DNA of 64,000 bases from Dysidea avara (lineage: Eukaryota > Porifera > Demospongiae > Dictyoceratida > Dysideidae): NCBI RefSeq assembly GCF_963678975.1, contig NC_089277.1:22227440-22291439 (forward strand). Direction: 5' to 3'. Each line of letters begins with the position of its first letter. Positions within the stretch are counted from its first letter, which is position 1. The translations under genes and the position numbers were made by a program. The notes below the pieces were generated by a model. The model saw nothing but the letters and a program-made list of their open reading frames with translations. It was not told the origin of the DNA and searched no databases. Positions 21,164-34,715 of the stretch are shown piece after piece.

Positions 21164-24100
21164 TTAGTTCATTTCTGTCTCTTTATCATCTGATTCAGCT
21201 AATTGTTTTTTGTCTTCTTCAGTATTGGTAGATTTTGTATAAACGTCGTAAGCTGGCTTGCCCACAAACACACTAAATACTGCAATCAGTAAAGGCAGTA
21301 GTAGATTTTGAACATCCCTGAAGTCATGAAAGTTGCCTAAGGTTAGTATGTAAATTATTGCTAACAGATAGTATATTGCTGTAGCAGCAGTTGTCCATAT
21401 CAACACAGTTTTAACCAACAATGTATTAAATATCCCTTCTGATGAATTGAAGTAACTGTGAAAACAGCCTAGTCCATAGCAGAACAGGTATCCACAGCCA
21501 CAAAACACTGTTTCCACTAAGTAGATGAAGCAACTTTGGAATGGATTGTGAATAAAAGCCAATATAATGTATGGAAGGTAATAGCATCCGATGTACACAA
21601 AATTCAGCGCTATTGTCATTGCAACAGAAGTTTTCCAGTAATGACCGATAATCCTGAGAATGGACCACACTGTTGCTAATGTGAACACAATTGCAATTAC
21701 CAACAGAGAAAATATTGCATGAAAGATTGTAATACTTGAATGGTTATCACTGAAATTAAGTTCAGTACTATAGAGTATTTCATTTCCATATTGCATGAAG
21801 TTTATGATTGACAAAATATGAAATATAAACAGGGTTACATTTATTCCCACACTTGTTAAAAATAATGGTACCAAATATCCTTCACTTAGTGCTTTAATGT
21901 GAGTATACAGTTTAGGGTAAACAAATCCAACAGCTATACCACAAACCATTAAACTCGAAGTGATCGGTAAGGATATTATGATATCAATCACTGTTCTAAT
22001 TATTTCATAATTTTCGCTCCCTTTGCCTTTTGTTTCAATATAGTACTGGTTTGCAAATTGTATAGACTGATCATGGAAGTCCTTTGCAGAGTATACCTTT
22101 ATCTGTAAAGGAACATCTTATAAATATATAGTAGGGATGAAGAAACTATACAGTGTATAAGGATTTACAGATTGACCGGTAACAATCCCAGGGCTCAAGT
22201 CGCACCACCCAAGTATCCCAAGTGCAAACCTACATGGTCAACAGTTTACAATCACACTATAGACCTTGTCATCAATTGAAGTAAAGTTCACCTATGCAGC
22301 TTATTATTTTAGTCTACTATACTGTTCTGTGAATGCTATCCCACTAGGACCTGTGAGAAGGCTTACAGCCTGTAAATACAGGGAGTCTGAAACATGTAAC
22401 TTGAGAGTTTTAATAATCTTGTCCTACTGTTTATCTCAGGATTCTCCCTTTAGGCCAGACAAACTTGAGTAATTGTTTCTCATCCTGCCCACATCCCTTT
22501 TTACCCCACCGCCTCTAATTTCACTATTGCTGTTTTCAATCACGCGCACACATGTTTTGATGCTACGAAGGCTAGCTATCATTTTTTACAGCACAGCAAA
22601 TATCACTTGCACCTCAGAAACAGTGGTAAAACGTAAGTAGGCTTTAGCTAACCTCCATAGTAACAGGTAGCTTGATTTGGAGTATTTTCTTTAATAATGA
22701 ATAATGAAAAATGACATCCCACCCAAATGGAAATCCAATTTTTTTATGGATAAGAAACAAGTATTCAAGTTTTCCTGGCCTTATAATGCATTAATAGAGT
22801 AAGCTTTGTTCTTCTAGTTATGGACAAAACCGTATAGTGCTCACTGATAATTTCAGCCTAACCTGAGTAACTGGTGAACAGAACAGTCAGTCTCCATCAC
22901 ATTGCCCCTAATTCTCCCTCCTTAGATCAGTTTTGTAATAATTTAGTAATTATATCTGTGCAATATAATCATGTATTATTACAAATAAATATAAAACTGA
23001 TGATTGAATGAAGTATATACACTGTTCCCATACACTGGTGTTTTGAAGCGTAGCACACCATAATTAAGCTCTGCAGTTTTACTCATAACTTGTAGAATAT
23101 ACGTAGCAAATGAAAGCTGTTCTGTTGAATGGTTCACATCAGACGTCCGCATGTTGTGAGGAGTTTTTTAAGTGCCTGAACATTACTGCAACAGCCATAA
23201 ATGGTTCAAACCAAAAGTGTGTGCATTGTTCTGTTGAAGAGTAATAAGTGTGTTGAAATGGTTATCATTGTACGTGTGATTAATTCATACAGTTCAATTA
23301 ATCAAACTGGTGTGTATCACATTCTGTGAGAGTTTAGTTCAACGATAATTATCAAGTAGCTGATGCCTTCAGGGAAGTGTATGATGTTGCAGCCATAACT
23401 GAAACCAAAACGAAATGACCACTTCAGCAGCTTTGCTTGCCAGTTACTAACAAATTAATATTCTACACTGTCAAGTATTATGTATGCATTCTTTCTTTTC
23501 ATGTGGTTTCAATTATGTTACAAAAATAATTAAAAATCCTAGTAATACCTGTTGTACAAACTTAACTGCATGGTTCTTTAGCCTTGCTTGGTTGTGCTTT
23601 ATCAAACATATAGGGATCATGAAGGTTTTCGCTTTCTAAAAAAATATTGACCAAAGAATTTATTACTATCACTTTTGAACACCGAGAGCTAGTCAAGAAG
23701 CTAGAAAGGCCTAAATAAACAGCAAATATCGCATAACTTTGGAACAAAGCGCTTGTGGAACAATCCAAACTCATCAAGAGAAGCCTAATGATAGCACCTT
23801 GTTTTTAACCTATGAAAGAAGTACGCAGCAGTTAAAGTGGTAACAACAAATTTGCACAGCCACACAAGTCTCACAATACCTATTGAGGTGTCAGTATGAC
23901 CCGAAACAGTTCCAATAGGTCATTACAAAAATTTTAAAAGAAGGAATTTTCTACTGACTGACTAACTGACTAGCAGAACTGGATAATGGCTAAGGCTACA
24001 GGCTTGATTTTTTCACTGTTCAATGTCACTTCAGCATGACAGGTGCCTTTTGGCATTCCACAGTATCTACAATACAATGCATGCTTCATGTACTTACCTG

Positions 24101-25112
24101 TGTCCTCCTTTGAGTTCCATTTACCTTTGCTGACTGCGTATGGTGTCGATTCACGGTAGCACCACATAATAGCTTCCCTACATTTGTAACAGGAATCATC
24201 TGAGTTTCCATTCTGACTGGATTGATTAAAAAGGTCCTTCTCATAGTATTCTTCGCTTTATTTTTAGCACTGTAATGGGTTGAACATAGTTGAAAACAAA
24301 GTCTAATGGTCACTTCGCTATTTCATAATAATAATTAGGGAGCACATTCAGATGAAAACAATAAGTCCAGTGCCATTCTTTCTTCTAATGTAGTATGTGT
24401 GGATTCACCAGTCATAATAATGTTTAAAATGTAAACAAACAAGTACAAGGAAAAATTAAGTTTGATTATAGGGATCATAGAAATAAAAAGTAACGAAAGA
24501 AGGGAGGTCGCCCACACCTGAAGATACACTAGTGGACATTAATTTTAATACTTCAATTCATGATCAGTCATGGTATTTTCCTTGTACCTGTTTAACAGTA
24601 TTCTATTGCATACTCACCATGTAAGTTAAACGAGTAAGTAGTTTACTAACAGAACCATCACAGATACATGGTAGTTGGATAGCCACACTTGTCTCAGGTA
24701 TATTAATTGCTAACAGTGTAAGCCAAAACAGTGGCCTAGGCCCAAGTAAATAAAGAGCAGATTCACTCCAGATATATGTCCGTTGATGACTAGAACAGTT
24801 AAGATAATCATATTCTGTATCATTCATATCATCTGCTGTATCTGAAATCTGAAGTCTGTAGGTGATTTTAACAAACTCAGAGGGACCTTCATCACTTCGG
24901 AAAAATGCTCCAGTGAGGTTCCCCAGTAATTCTCGGTTGCTTAGAATGTATGATTCCAAATCAATATATTTACTAATGCAGGTGGTGTTGCAGTCATTTT
25001 CTTCATCACAACTGTTAGTTCTTGGAAACTGTTCAGCCTTAGATATAGAAATGTAACTTACAATAAGGTAGAGTAATACCAATAGAAAATTTCTCATACT
25101 TAAGTGATCCAT
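21164..25112 (-). CDS. Signal-peptide plus 7-TM membrane protein, two exons
   Basis: Exon 1 is 25112-24618, phase 0, ending at donor GTGAGT. Exon 2 is 22102-21164 after acceptor TTTACAG. The total is 477 aa. The N-terminus 'FLLVLLYLIVSYISISKAEQ' is a signal peptide. The ectodomain (~residues 27-165) has Cys pairs ('SCDEENDCNTTC', 'PCICDG') and N-glycosylation sites. Exon 2 contributes about 40 more extracellular residues, then seven hydrophobic segments (for example 'SLMVCGIAVGFVYP', 'TIFHAIFSLLVIAIVFTLAT', 'LLLPLLIAVFSVFVGKPAYD') and an acidic cytoplasmic tail. It is GPCR-like in topology but I see no class-defining GPCR motif, so receptor function is not established. The 2.5-kb intron holds copy C of the composite repeat. 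Confidence 0.75.
23865..24545 (+). repeat. Composite interspersed repeat, copy C, with partial foldback
   Basis: Same landmarks as copy A ('CTGGATAATGGCTAAGGCTA', 'TGGTGTCGATTCACGGTAGC'), followed by 'TGGATTCACCAGTCATAATA' and half of the foldback ('ATACACTAGTGGACATTAAT'). It lies in the intron of the 7-TM gene. Confidence 0.65.
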
Positions 25113-28100
25113 AAGAATCTCATGTATATAGAAGTAAAGTACCTACTGTTTAGAAGTGGTATATATTTAGCAGTGTAATACACACACACATTCACGCGCA
25201 CACACACATACATACAGAAGCATATTATTGACTGGGCATGCATGGTCATTAATGTACATATACATGATTGGCTCTTTGTTTAAAGATCACGTCTTATTCA
25301 AATTAGACCACCTTGTAATATGTTCATGAATATAACTGTATAATTATGTACATACAGTACACACAGGCCTTTATCAGGGAAATGCCTGACATACACTCCT
25401 GTATACATACACAGTATGTTCTAAACATTGTCCACTTTATTATATTATAGTGACCACTGATTCTGAAAGAAGTAGCAATTCTGGACTCCATGAACTGTAT
25501 ATGGCCCTCCTACTCGCTGACTCATTTTAAGCAAGCTATTTATTGTTTTATACAAGTGTCAAGTTATGCACACAATTAGTCATGAGGCCATTATGCTGTT
25601 AATGTCACTATTATGTTATGCTTCAGTGCTAAAAATCAGCTTATATGCTCAATATTATGCCACGTTTTGCTAATACGTAAATGTCAACCTTCTAAATGAA
25701 TAGTAAATTTCAGCTTGTAAGAAACTACTTTAAAGTAAAATATTGCTCATGATACATTTAAAAACTGTTTGTACTGACTGCTCAATGACAGTTATATTAG
25801 GGAACGTCAATCTTTATTTCCTTATTTTCACAGCAAGAATTACATTAATGTTGTCTATTATGCCAGTATTATGCTTGATGCTTCAAGCACTTATTACTGT
25901 ATGTTCAAGATTATGCCAGTACAATAAGCTTGTGCCTACATACACTAGTTGCATATATGAAGCTCTAAAATTACCCAATGGATTGTGACACATTACAAAG
26001 CAATTAATTTAATTGCATGAGTTTGGTATTCAGCTAAAAATTACATATTGGTCATAAAGTCCACCACAGTTGTTGGAAAGTGAAAACTGCATACTGAACA
26101 CATTCACCATTATGAAGTGATTTTGAAGAGGTCATGAAGTACACATGATTCTGTTTAGTACCTTCCCTGTATGTAGCTACTTGATGTAGTCATTTCTACA
26201 AGGAGCATTTTTGTATGGAAGTGGCCTTAAAGTGGTATATGCGTATATACTTTGTTGTTATTCTTATCTATAGTTTCCAATGTTTGCTATCAAAATTTTA
26301 CGGTCTAATAAAAATACACTCGTGAAATTTTCCAGCAGTTTCCCACAAGTATGTGTTGGCAATTACCCCATTTGGCACATACCATAGTGATACCATGGGT
26401 TTTAGCTACGTATGTGAGAGGTTTACAGGATTACTGTAACATAATTATAACACATGCTTTGACCTTTATCTTTCAGTTTTACATTTTGACCATGTTCTAT
26501 TTCTAATGGCTCCTTAATCCCACATAGACCAGAAAGGAGATGCACAGGTAAAAAAATTCTAAAATTTCTTACTTTGGGATCATTATGGGAATGACACTAT
26601 ATCATGGGGAGCTTTATTCTAATTCACTGAAATTATCAAAATGGTGTGTATTATGTGCATTCACATACATAATAGTACATGGACTATAAATAACTCTTAA
26701 TCCAGTTGTTATTGACTAAGCCTATGGCATAGTCATCAAATTAATAATACATTCCTGGAAGGCAATGTGTGACCAAATAAGGGAAAATTAGGTTTATCAT
26801 AACAGGATGTCATGTGATAGGCTGTAAACACAATAGTACTACCTACTAGCCACAATGTTGACATGAGAAAGATGCAATATACACATAAACATCAACATCA
26901 TTGTAGAGGAATAAACTACTTTGTTCAAAATTTATAAAGTGCAGACTCTTTATTGACGTTTTGTTTGTAGCTAGCATTGCCAAACTTTATTGTAATGTTT
27001 ACACATCGCTAATTTTGAAAGTACAACGGTATCATTAAAATATAAGATCTAGAATTGTTACTATAATTATCACTATATGGACTCTTGCTATCACTTGTTA
27101 AATGGTTTATGGTTAAAGGTTAAAACGTGGTACAGTGTGTCAGTAGTACTATAAGATAATAATTTCATGTGTTATTCTAAAAATGCTATTCACTTACCTT
27201 GTATACAATGCAATGGTACAACAATTGGTTTTTGCTAATCAGTCTGCTGCAGTTACAAGCAGTACACAGAAGTGCACACACTGAATGTGTATGACTTTGA
27301 GTGTCACATTTATAGGTGTACGTAGCATGCACGATGGAAGTGTAATGCAATACATGCATGTCATGCAAATTATTGTGGTTTTGGTTGACAACAATGTGTA
27401 CACAGTGTGGTCACATGGTAACTATATGTTTATATGATACTGCACTGTAACTCTAGTGTTGTGTAAAATTTGTTACAGCCTTTGACTGATACTATGCAAA
27501 AATGAACATTGTTAATGATCATTTAGATTATGGTTGAATGAAGTTTAAGACCTTAAAATGTTAGGCATGTGGAAAGAATGTTGGAGTGGACTAGAATAGT
27601 GGCAGGAATGGAACTGTGAATACCCACCTCTTTATAAAGACCACCTCCAAATAAAGGCCATGCATGTTTATAATGTCTAAATTGCTTTATTGACTTATGA
27701 TCATGCAGTCTTGCTACATTCCTAATTAATTCCTTTTCACTCTAATTGGCTAGTAATTTGACCAGCTTTTTGTAGAGAAAAAAAGTGGCCAACCTGGAAA
27801 GAAAAAAACTTAAAGGAAAAGGGAGAATGCAGCAAGATTGCATGAGTCAGTGAGAATTAGATTTTTGCAAAATATTTATGCTTGTCCACAATGACATCAC
27901 AACATAAAAATGGCGGCAATAGTGTGGGTACTTTGTACTGGGGGTATTGGGAGAGATGGCATTTTTCACTCATTATGATAACGTTTAATATACTACAGCA
28001 GGGGGCATACATACTTTAGAACAAACCCACACAGTTTTGCGTCCATATCAAAACTTAGGTCTGATTTGGTCTGGTGGCACATATAACTGATCTCTTTAGC

Positions 28101-29680
28101 TACCTTCGTTGACTATGATTATACATGCGCCGTACAACAACTTTCATGCTAAGCCCCCTATTATATGTCAACTCTAAAATCACCACTGAATGTATTTCTA
28201 CTAAGAATCAACCTGTGAGATGTAGTAAACTAGTATAGGTATAGTTATAACAATGTAGTGTAATATCAACAGCACAGTTGTGACATGATAGCAGTCACTT
28301 TACTCAGATGCGTCTGTCTGGCTCAATTCACAATCCCTTACACTGTAATGCTCCATTAGAAATAACGTTACGTATATGCAACTTTTGCATATGATGGTAT
28401 AGATTTTACCTTTTGAGTTCTTATGACCCATTAAAAAATTTAACTCTACATGTCATCTCTAATAGAGCATACAGTGCATGACCAGTAGGTAACTTTCTAA
28501 GGTATGAACAACTCTGATATCATTTGTGGACATGATAATACATGCACTAAAACGTCTTTAATCTGACACTCATATTGATGCTAAAAATTAATTATAATGA
28601 TGGTGCAAATTGAGGTATGCAGTATTTCAAAGTCAAAGTATGATATTGCATAGTGCAGCAAAAGTGTCAATGTAATTAGGATTATTGAGGTCAATGAATT
28701 GTCCAGGTACATTTATTAAGGCTGTAGCTAGCTACAGCAGAGGGCCTGCAGCTTGTGTTATGTACTGTAATGTGTAGCTATAGTAGAAACTTTGCTTAAT
28801 GCAATGATAGACTTACCATGCCACATCAATACCTGAAAAGCAAACAGGACTCGAGGAGATTTCAGAACACTTGGGTAGCTAGCCAGCCAGATATCAATGT
28901 AATAGCTATAGCACATTGCTGGGTGAGTGTGTTTTCAAAATCACTATATAACAACATCAGTATATTGTAGCTATTAATTCAGCATCACTATTATAGCATA
29001 ATAAGTATTGCGACATTAGTAAAAAACCATAGCTACTATAAGTGGTAGTTATGAAACGTTTAACTTCAAAGGGCCCTTCAAAGCATTGCTATCACCTAAA
29101 TCTATAACCCTGGTGTTTCACACTACTAATAGGGAAAGGTGTAGCTACCCATAAACTACAGTCCTAAAATTTCAAAAGTTTTCCTACCTCTGTATGACGG
29201 AACACTGTAGGTGTGTGTGTATTATGAGACATATGGGATATTATGAGATGCTGTACTTGTACGTATGTTGACTATATTATTAGATTATGGTATAAAGGGT
29301 AGCAGGGACTCTGTAGACAGTTAGAACAGATTAGCTGACTTGGTACATACATATAGTGAGTGGTACAAAGACATATCATTGGCAGTCTTCCAATATTAGA
29401 TTTGTGGTTGACTTATGATCACTATCTATGATGATCTGAGTAGGTATTATCCATTTACTCCTAAATCTGCAGGATTTAACACACTAAGCAATGCGATCCA
29501 TATTTACCCCTGCATGTCCCGTAATACCAGAATCTATTATCTACATTCAGTAGTGTTATCAGTAGCTAATCTCAGTTTGCTGTGGCTAGTTAGTCACACG
29601 AATTGCTTCAGATGAAAGAGCACTCTGCATCCAGATCAGTGGCTGCATCCACTTAAAATTAATAATGTCATGTATGAAGA
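25113..29680. other. Gene-free AT-rich stretch
   Basis: I see no exon, RNA gene or clear transposon. There is a short CA-rich run near 25180-25210. Loose copies of 'attatgccagtattatgc' near 25590-25920 recall the dispersed repeat at 42.1 and 46.2 kb. Confidence 0.4.
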
Positions 29681-29689
29681 TTCCATGAA

Positions 29690-30720
29690 ATGAAAAAATC
29701 CCCTTGGTGATTTACGGATAGTTTACGCGCATAATGCGTATATTATTTCGCCATTTTTATTTTCAAGATTTCAGAGCAGTGAGATTGGGGTCCTTGGGGT
29801 CCTCGCAGTTGAGCTGGTCCATCGATTGATGAAAGAAAGTGAAAAACTTTGGCTTTGTACAAGTAAGAGCAGTATCATAATGTATTGAAATCAAAAGGGG
29901 AGACACTGTGATCCGCGATCTCGACCCGGCGGGACTTGGCCGGTTATGACGAGATCAGTCTCGCAATGAATCTCGCACTAGCGACATGTTCGTGACTGGC
30001 TTGAGTAGACCGGTAGATGGTTTATTTATCACTATGTAGAACTCACAGATGAGTATAAAAACACAGCCGACACTAGCTATACTGGCTCGAGCTATATAGT
30101 CAGGTGAGCAGATAGCTAAGAGCCAACTATTGATTGAGGTATATATAAATTGATATTCCATAATTAATTTGATGGTTGAGGGTAAAAATATTCAGACAGA
30201 CAGAATTCAGCTCTGGAGGAAGGAATTGTAAAATTTTGATTGTGTTCATAGGTCAATGATCATGATTGGAGTGTAAAAGTTTAGACAGTCCATGTAATAT
30301 TTTACAGAACCATGCCATACCAAAACTTTTCAATATAAGGTATTCCGGATTTCCGAATAGATTACACCCGTTTCGTATAAAATAACACCGTCTTCCAAAC
30401 AAGGCGCCATAACTTCTGCGTACTCAGGTTGACAGACATGAAGGTTGGTTAATCAGATTCCTCGATGAAAGGCGATTTGATTCATGTGTAATTTCTTTGT
30501 GTAGTAATGAAGGGGAAGCTAAAAAGGAGCCTTAAAATTTACGTGTTCAGAATGCCCGTAAAAACACATTTTTCAACATATCTCTGTAGTTTAACAATAT
30601 GTACGGTCGGAGTATTATTAAGCATCCTTCATTGTGTAGAATGATACCAAACTTAGCGAATTTGGTTGAGGATAACAACTTGTAAATTGGGATTTTCCCG
30701 CTGAGATAATTAAATTTTCC
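29690..30720. other. Locally CpG-rich segment, function unknown
   Basis: 29690-30010 and 30340-30720 contain many CpGs ('GTTTACGCGCATAATGCG', 'TCCGCGATCTCGACCCGGCG') in otherwise CpG-poor DNA. It could be a promoter of an unrecognised transcript or a recently inserted element. The style of 30340-30720 resembles the modules at 10568-11345, though I did not find an exact shared block. Confidence 0.35.
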
Positions 30721-31285
30721 AATAAGTTAATGTATGGAATGCGTATTGTCATTATCAGCGGTAAATAACTGTCGCTATGGCAACCTTTTCCCATTTGTAC
30801 GGTCAATAATAGATAGAGAAATTCTAGGACTTCACGGCTTTCTTTGATTGTATGGTGTACTGTAGAGATTTTGTGAGTTAAAGATTGTAAATTTATGTAG
30901 TATAAAATACATGCATTTTGCATTGGACAATGAATGGCAAGGAATGATGAGATTTTATGATCAGCCTATTTTACCAAGCTGAGATTTTAAAAATGATATT
31001 AAACAGATATTAGATTTATGCATTAAATAAATCTAATACCTGTTCCATGTTTTGAAAATTTTTCATGGTGACCACCTGAAAATACTTGATTTGACATATC
31101 CCATACATACGTATGTATTGATATGCATTGTTTAATACTTTCTTTTAAAAAACTGAAAAGTAACTTTCTCTCTTATTGCGAGCCGGTTGCGACACCTTAC
31201 CCACACCATTGAATCTAGCTAGCTCACTGGAATATAATTGTTATATAGTCCAGTTTGTACCCTTTGTCACTCTACTCAACCTACA

Positions 31286-31800
31286 ACCAACCACGTTTTA
31301 ACTGGTTGTTCCATTACATTTGATCAAGGGAGATATACTTGGCGTCAGGACTCTGTTTTGTAGGTTTTTGTTCAGAGCTTTATAACAGATTTACCACCTT
31401 GTTATATGTTTTATGCTGATCTTTCTGGCTACCAGGCTAGTGTTAGTCACCCAAATACTATTCCACTTCATACTACTCTAAGCAGACCTGATCTTGTGCT
31501 GGTTTCCACAGATTCCATCATGCTATTAGAACTGTCTGTGGTCACTAATACTGAACATCACCTTTTGGCTGCAAGGAACCGTAAGAAGATTGCTATGGTT
31601 CGTTACTGCTAGACCTTCAACATGCTGGATTTTCGGTCGATCTTATGACAATTGAAGTTGGCTGTCTAGGCCATATCATGCCAGCGACTGTTACAAGACT
31701 TAGCAATGTGTGCCATCTACCGAAGAGTACAATACATTGTCTACTTCAGCAGAAACTCATGTGTCATCTCCTATTCGTACAGAATATTTAATGCTTGTGC
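31286..31800 (+). pseudogene. LINE 3' remnant with restriction-like endonuclease motif
   Basis: The + strand reads 'NHVLTGCSITFDQGRYTWRQ' followed by 'DSVL', a TAG stop, then 'YADLSGYQASVSHPNTIPL', 'RPDLVLVSTDSIMLLELSVV' and 'MTIEVGCLGHIMPATV'. This is the zinc-knuckle plus PD-(D/E)XK-like tail I associate with reverse-transcriptase ORFs common in marine invertebrates. RPD and LLEL would be the nuclease motif. It has a premature stop and lacks the RT core upstream, so it is dead and 5'-truncated. Confidence 0.65.
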
Positions 31801-32227
31801 TTCAGCATCATGGGATATAGCCGATCTGTTGAACTGCTGATATATTTATAAGCAGCTACAATTTTAACTTTTTTTCTTTTTGTCCTGCCAGGGCTCCAGT
31901 TATTATTAATTTTTTTAGTAACTTGGTAACCCTGAGACTACACTACTGTCCCCTTGTAATTATATTGTACATGTAATTGTCAAATTATGATGTTATCTAA
32001 GTGATGCTATACAACGATGCCACTTTTGTCATAGGCTGGTAGGTTACAGGTAGTGCAATGTAGTGGGCCTGGTTATATACAATACAGTGTCTCCCCCAGA
32101 TTTTGTCTGGGTCATGATCCCCATTTTATAGAATATCTGCATGGGTGTGACTGCATGCATTGGATCATGTGTGAATATAATTAATTAGTTTCACAATGGA
32201 ATGTGTGTTGCCACATAATAGTCTAGT

Positions 32228-32290
32228 CCTACAGCAGCCTAGCTTCTTTTGTGAGCCACACCCACTTTAAGGGATTGTGTGTTACTACTG
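32228..32290 (+). repeat. Short copy of a GAGCCAC(A/G)CCCACTT repeat
   Basis: 'AGCTTCTTTTGTGAGCCACA' and the following bases match the interior of the MITE at 58728-59240, so this is a fragment of the same family. Confidence 0.55.
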
Positions 32291-32799
32291 TATCTGTAGA
32301 GCTTGTCCATTTATCAGTAGAGCAGCTCAGTTCACCACAAACTTTTGGACACGATATTTCCAGAAGAGAAGTGAGACTCAATCATTTATTACACTATTAT
32401 CAAGAGCAAATTTACTTTTGCTATTATGAAGAATTATGACTATAACCCCCATGTTTAACTATGAAAAGGTTGATCAAATTGTGTGGCTGCAGTGACATTT
32501 GAAAGCCACTGTCCAAAGAAAGCATGAAACATCATAGTGCTCCCATCATGCCCTTTCCATGAACTGGCAGCCTAGGCTCAGATTTTACTATAGGCGGACA
32601 CCAAATACAGTAACAAGATTGGGTACATACGTCCTACTGTGTTAAAGCTTGTTCCAGTATTAATAATTCATTCCCTCTTCATACCAAAGCATCTGACAGA
32701 GCCACATTTTGATGTACCAACCAGCTTTTCATAGTTTTTTGTTGAAATGTTAGTGTTCATCATACAGTACTACTGCACTCAAGACCAGTCATACTTTTC

Positions 32800-33600
32800 C
32801 TTCATGACAGCTTGGCAGTATTGGTTTGACATAATCAAGCTCAAAAATGCCTTCAGACTGATTCCAAAAGTTTCTATGAAATTTTATCTTTTTGTTATAT
32901 TTTCTGACTGACTGACTAACTGTACGACTAATTGATGCCTCCAGCCAAGCATAACTCAATAATGGATAAGGCTATACAGACTTGATTTCTTCACTGGTTA
33001 ATGTCACTTTGTCCCGAGACGTGCTTTTTCAGTATGTACCATGGTGTCCTACTTTTTGTCCCAGTTCTTTTCACTAACAATGTAAGGTGTTGTTTACTGT
33101 TTTACTATACTGTAGCTATCACGCTTATCACCCATATTTCCATAGCAACTGGAGAGATGCTTCTTCATTTGTAATGCTATGTAATAATGGGTGGGACATA
33201 GCTGAAATGAAGCATAATGCCTTCACTACTCGGTAATGGATTGTTGGGGTATAAGTTTAGATGAAAAATTCAGAATTTTATGGTATGCCTGGTGCCATTC
33301 GTTCTTTTGATGCGTGGTTCAGTAGTCATAATTATTGTTTTTAAAAAGTAAACAAACAAGTAGAAGTAAAAATTAAGGAGCAGTTTTTAAAAAAGGAGTG
33401 AAGCAAGGGAATAGCTAAAAGTAGTGAAACAAGAGAGGTTGCCTATACCGATATACTACAGTAATAGACACTGCAATCCGTTAGTATATCTGTAGGTATA
33501 GACAACCTCTCTTGTGTCACTACATAATTAGCTATTCCCTTGTTTCACTACATTTTTTTCTCTTTGATCCCAAATCCAACATGAAATTTCTATTTTTCCT
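32800..33600 (+). repeat. Composite interspersed repeat, copy D, with complete foldback
   Basis: The ~510-bp body starts at 'CATGACAGCTTGGCAGTATT'. The linker is 'GGTGCCATTCGTTC'. The foldback (33395-33560) has arms 'AAGGGAATAGCTAAAAGTAG' and 'TAGCTATTCCCTTGTTTCAC'. It is non-coding. Confidence 0.7.
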
Positions 33601-33699
33601 ACTTTTTGTAAAATAAAGGGATGTACATTTTATGAAAGGAAATGTCACCTTTTGTTGTTCTTTCCTATGCTTGTTAGTACTTTTTTATTACAAGTACAC

Positions 33700-33835
33700 T
33701 AAAAAATGCAATTTTCAACTAGAGTAGGAACCATAGCACATTGATAAAAGTAAAGCTGGAGTAGTTCACGATATCAATAAAAAGTGTTAAATCCTTACTG
33801 TGCTCATGGAAATGTACAGTAAGGATATAACAGGT
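33700..33835 (+). repeat. Small dispersed repeat (copy 1 of 3)
   Basis: 'TTTTCAACTAGAGTAGGAAC' with the following ~110 bp is repeated at 34420-34550 and 59585-59735. Copies 1 and 2 flank copy E of the composite repeat. Confidence 0.6.
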
Positions 33836-34400
33836 AAAACTAAGCCCAAACAAGCCTTCAGATCAACCCGAAATGGTTGCTATGGAATTTAAAAAATATA
33901 TATTAAATGGAATTTTCTAGTGACTGACTGACCGAGCAACTGACTGATGCCTTCAGACAAGCATAACTCGATAACGGCAAAGGCTACGGGCTTGATTTTT
34001 CAGTGTTTGATGTTGCTTCAGCTGGATACATGCCTATTGGCATACCGCAGAACGTGCAATGCACTCTTCATGAACTTACCAGTGTCCTCTTTTGTGTCCC
34101 ATTCATCGTTGCTAACAGCGAAAGGTGTCAATATGGCGGTAGCACGTGATGGCTTGCCTTCGTAACGGAAATAGTCTGTTTTTCATAGTGGCTATGCTTG
34201 ATTGCAGAGGTGCTTTTCGAACAGTTCTTGATTTGTAATGCTGTGTAATGGGTTGAGCATAGCTGACAACAAAACGTAATGGATACTTCATTTTCAGACG
34301 ATAATTGATAGCTGGTGCACACGGTGCCATTTCTTTCTTTTGATGTGGTATGTGTGGGTACACCGGTCATAATAAGTTATTTTACAAAACAAAGTTAATA
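33820..34400 (+). repeat. Composite interspersed repeat, copy E
   Basis: Begins at 'GTAAAACTAAGCCCAAACAA' and includes 'GATAACGGCAAAGGCTACGG' and 'CACGTGATGGCTTGCC', ending 'CACCGGTCATAATAAG'. It lies about 300 bp upstream of the 2237-codon gene. Confidence 0.65.
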
Positions 34401-34419
34401 AACAAGTACACAAAACATT

Positions 34420-34550
34420 GGAAATTTCAACTAGAGTAGGGACCATATAGCACATTGATCAAAAGTACTGAAACAAGCTGAAGTATAGTGCACGATACTA
34501 AATCACAGTAAAACAATAAGAAGTAACCAATACTGCCTCATCATCGTCAG
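34420..34550 (+). repeat. Small dispersed repeat (copy 2 of 3)
   Basis: 'TTTCAACTAGAGTAGGGACC' through 'AAACAATAAGAAGTAACC' matches copies 1 and 3. It lies in the presumed promoter region of the gene starting at 34716. Confidence 0.6.
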
Positions 34551-34715
34551 GGAAAAGTGAGGCTGGTTTTTTGGTGATTTTTTTCATGGGCCACTCCCTA
34601 ACCATTTGTGGTCCCTACTATACAGTACTATCGCACTGTATCAGTATGATTGTAGCTTCTATGTAAAGTACATACCTTTGTTTGCTCTTTATAGCTACAT
34701 GACTTTGCAAACAAG

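Noticed and set aside
23562-23777. 71-codon minus-strand frame in the 7-TM gene intron
   Set aside because: No family recognised and the exons join cleanly without it; could be an alternative exon but nothing supports this.
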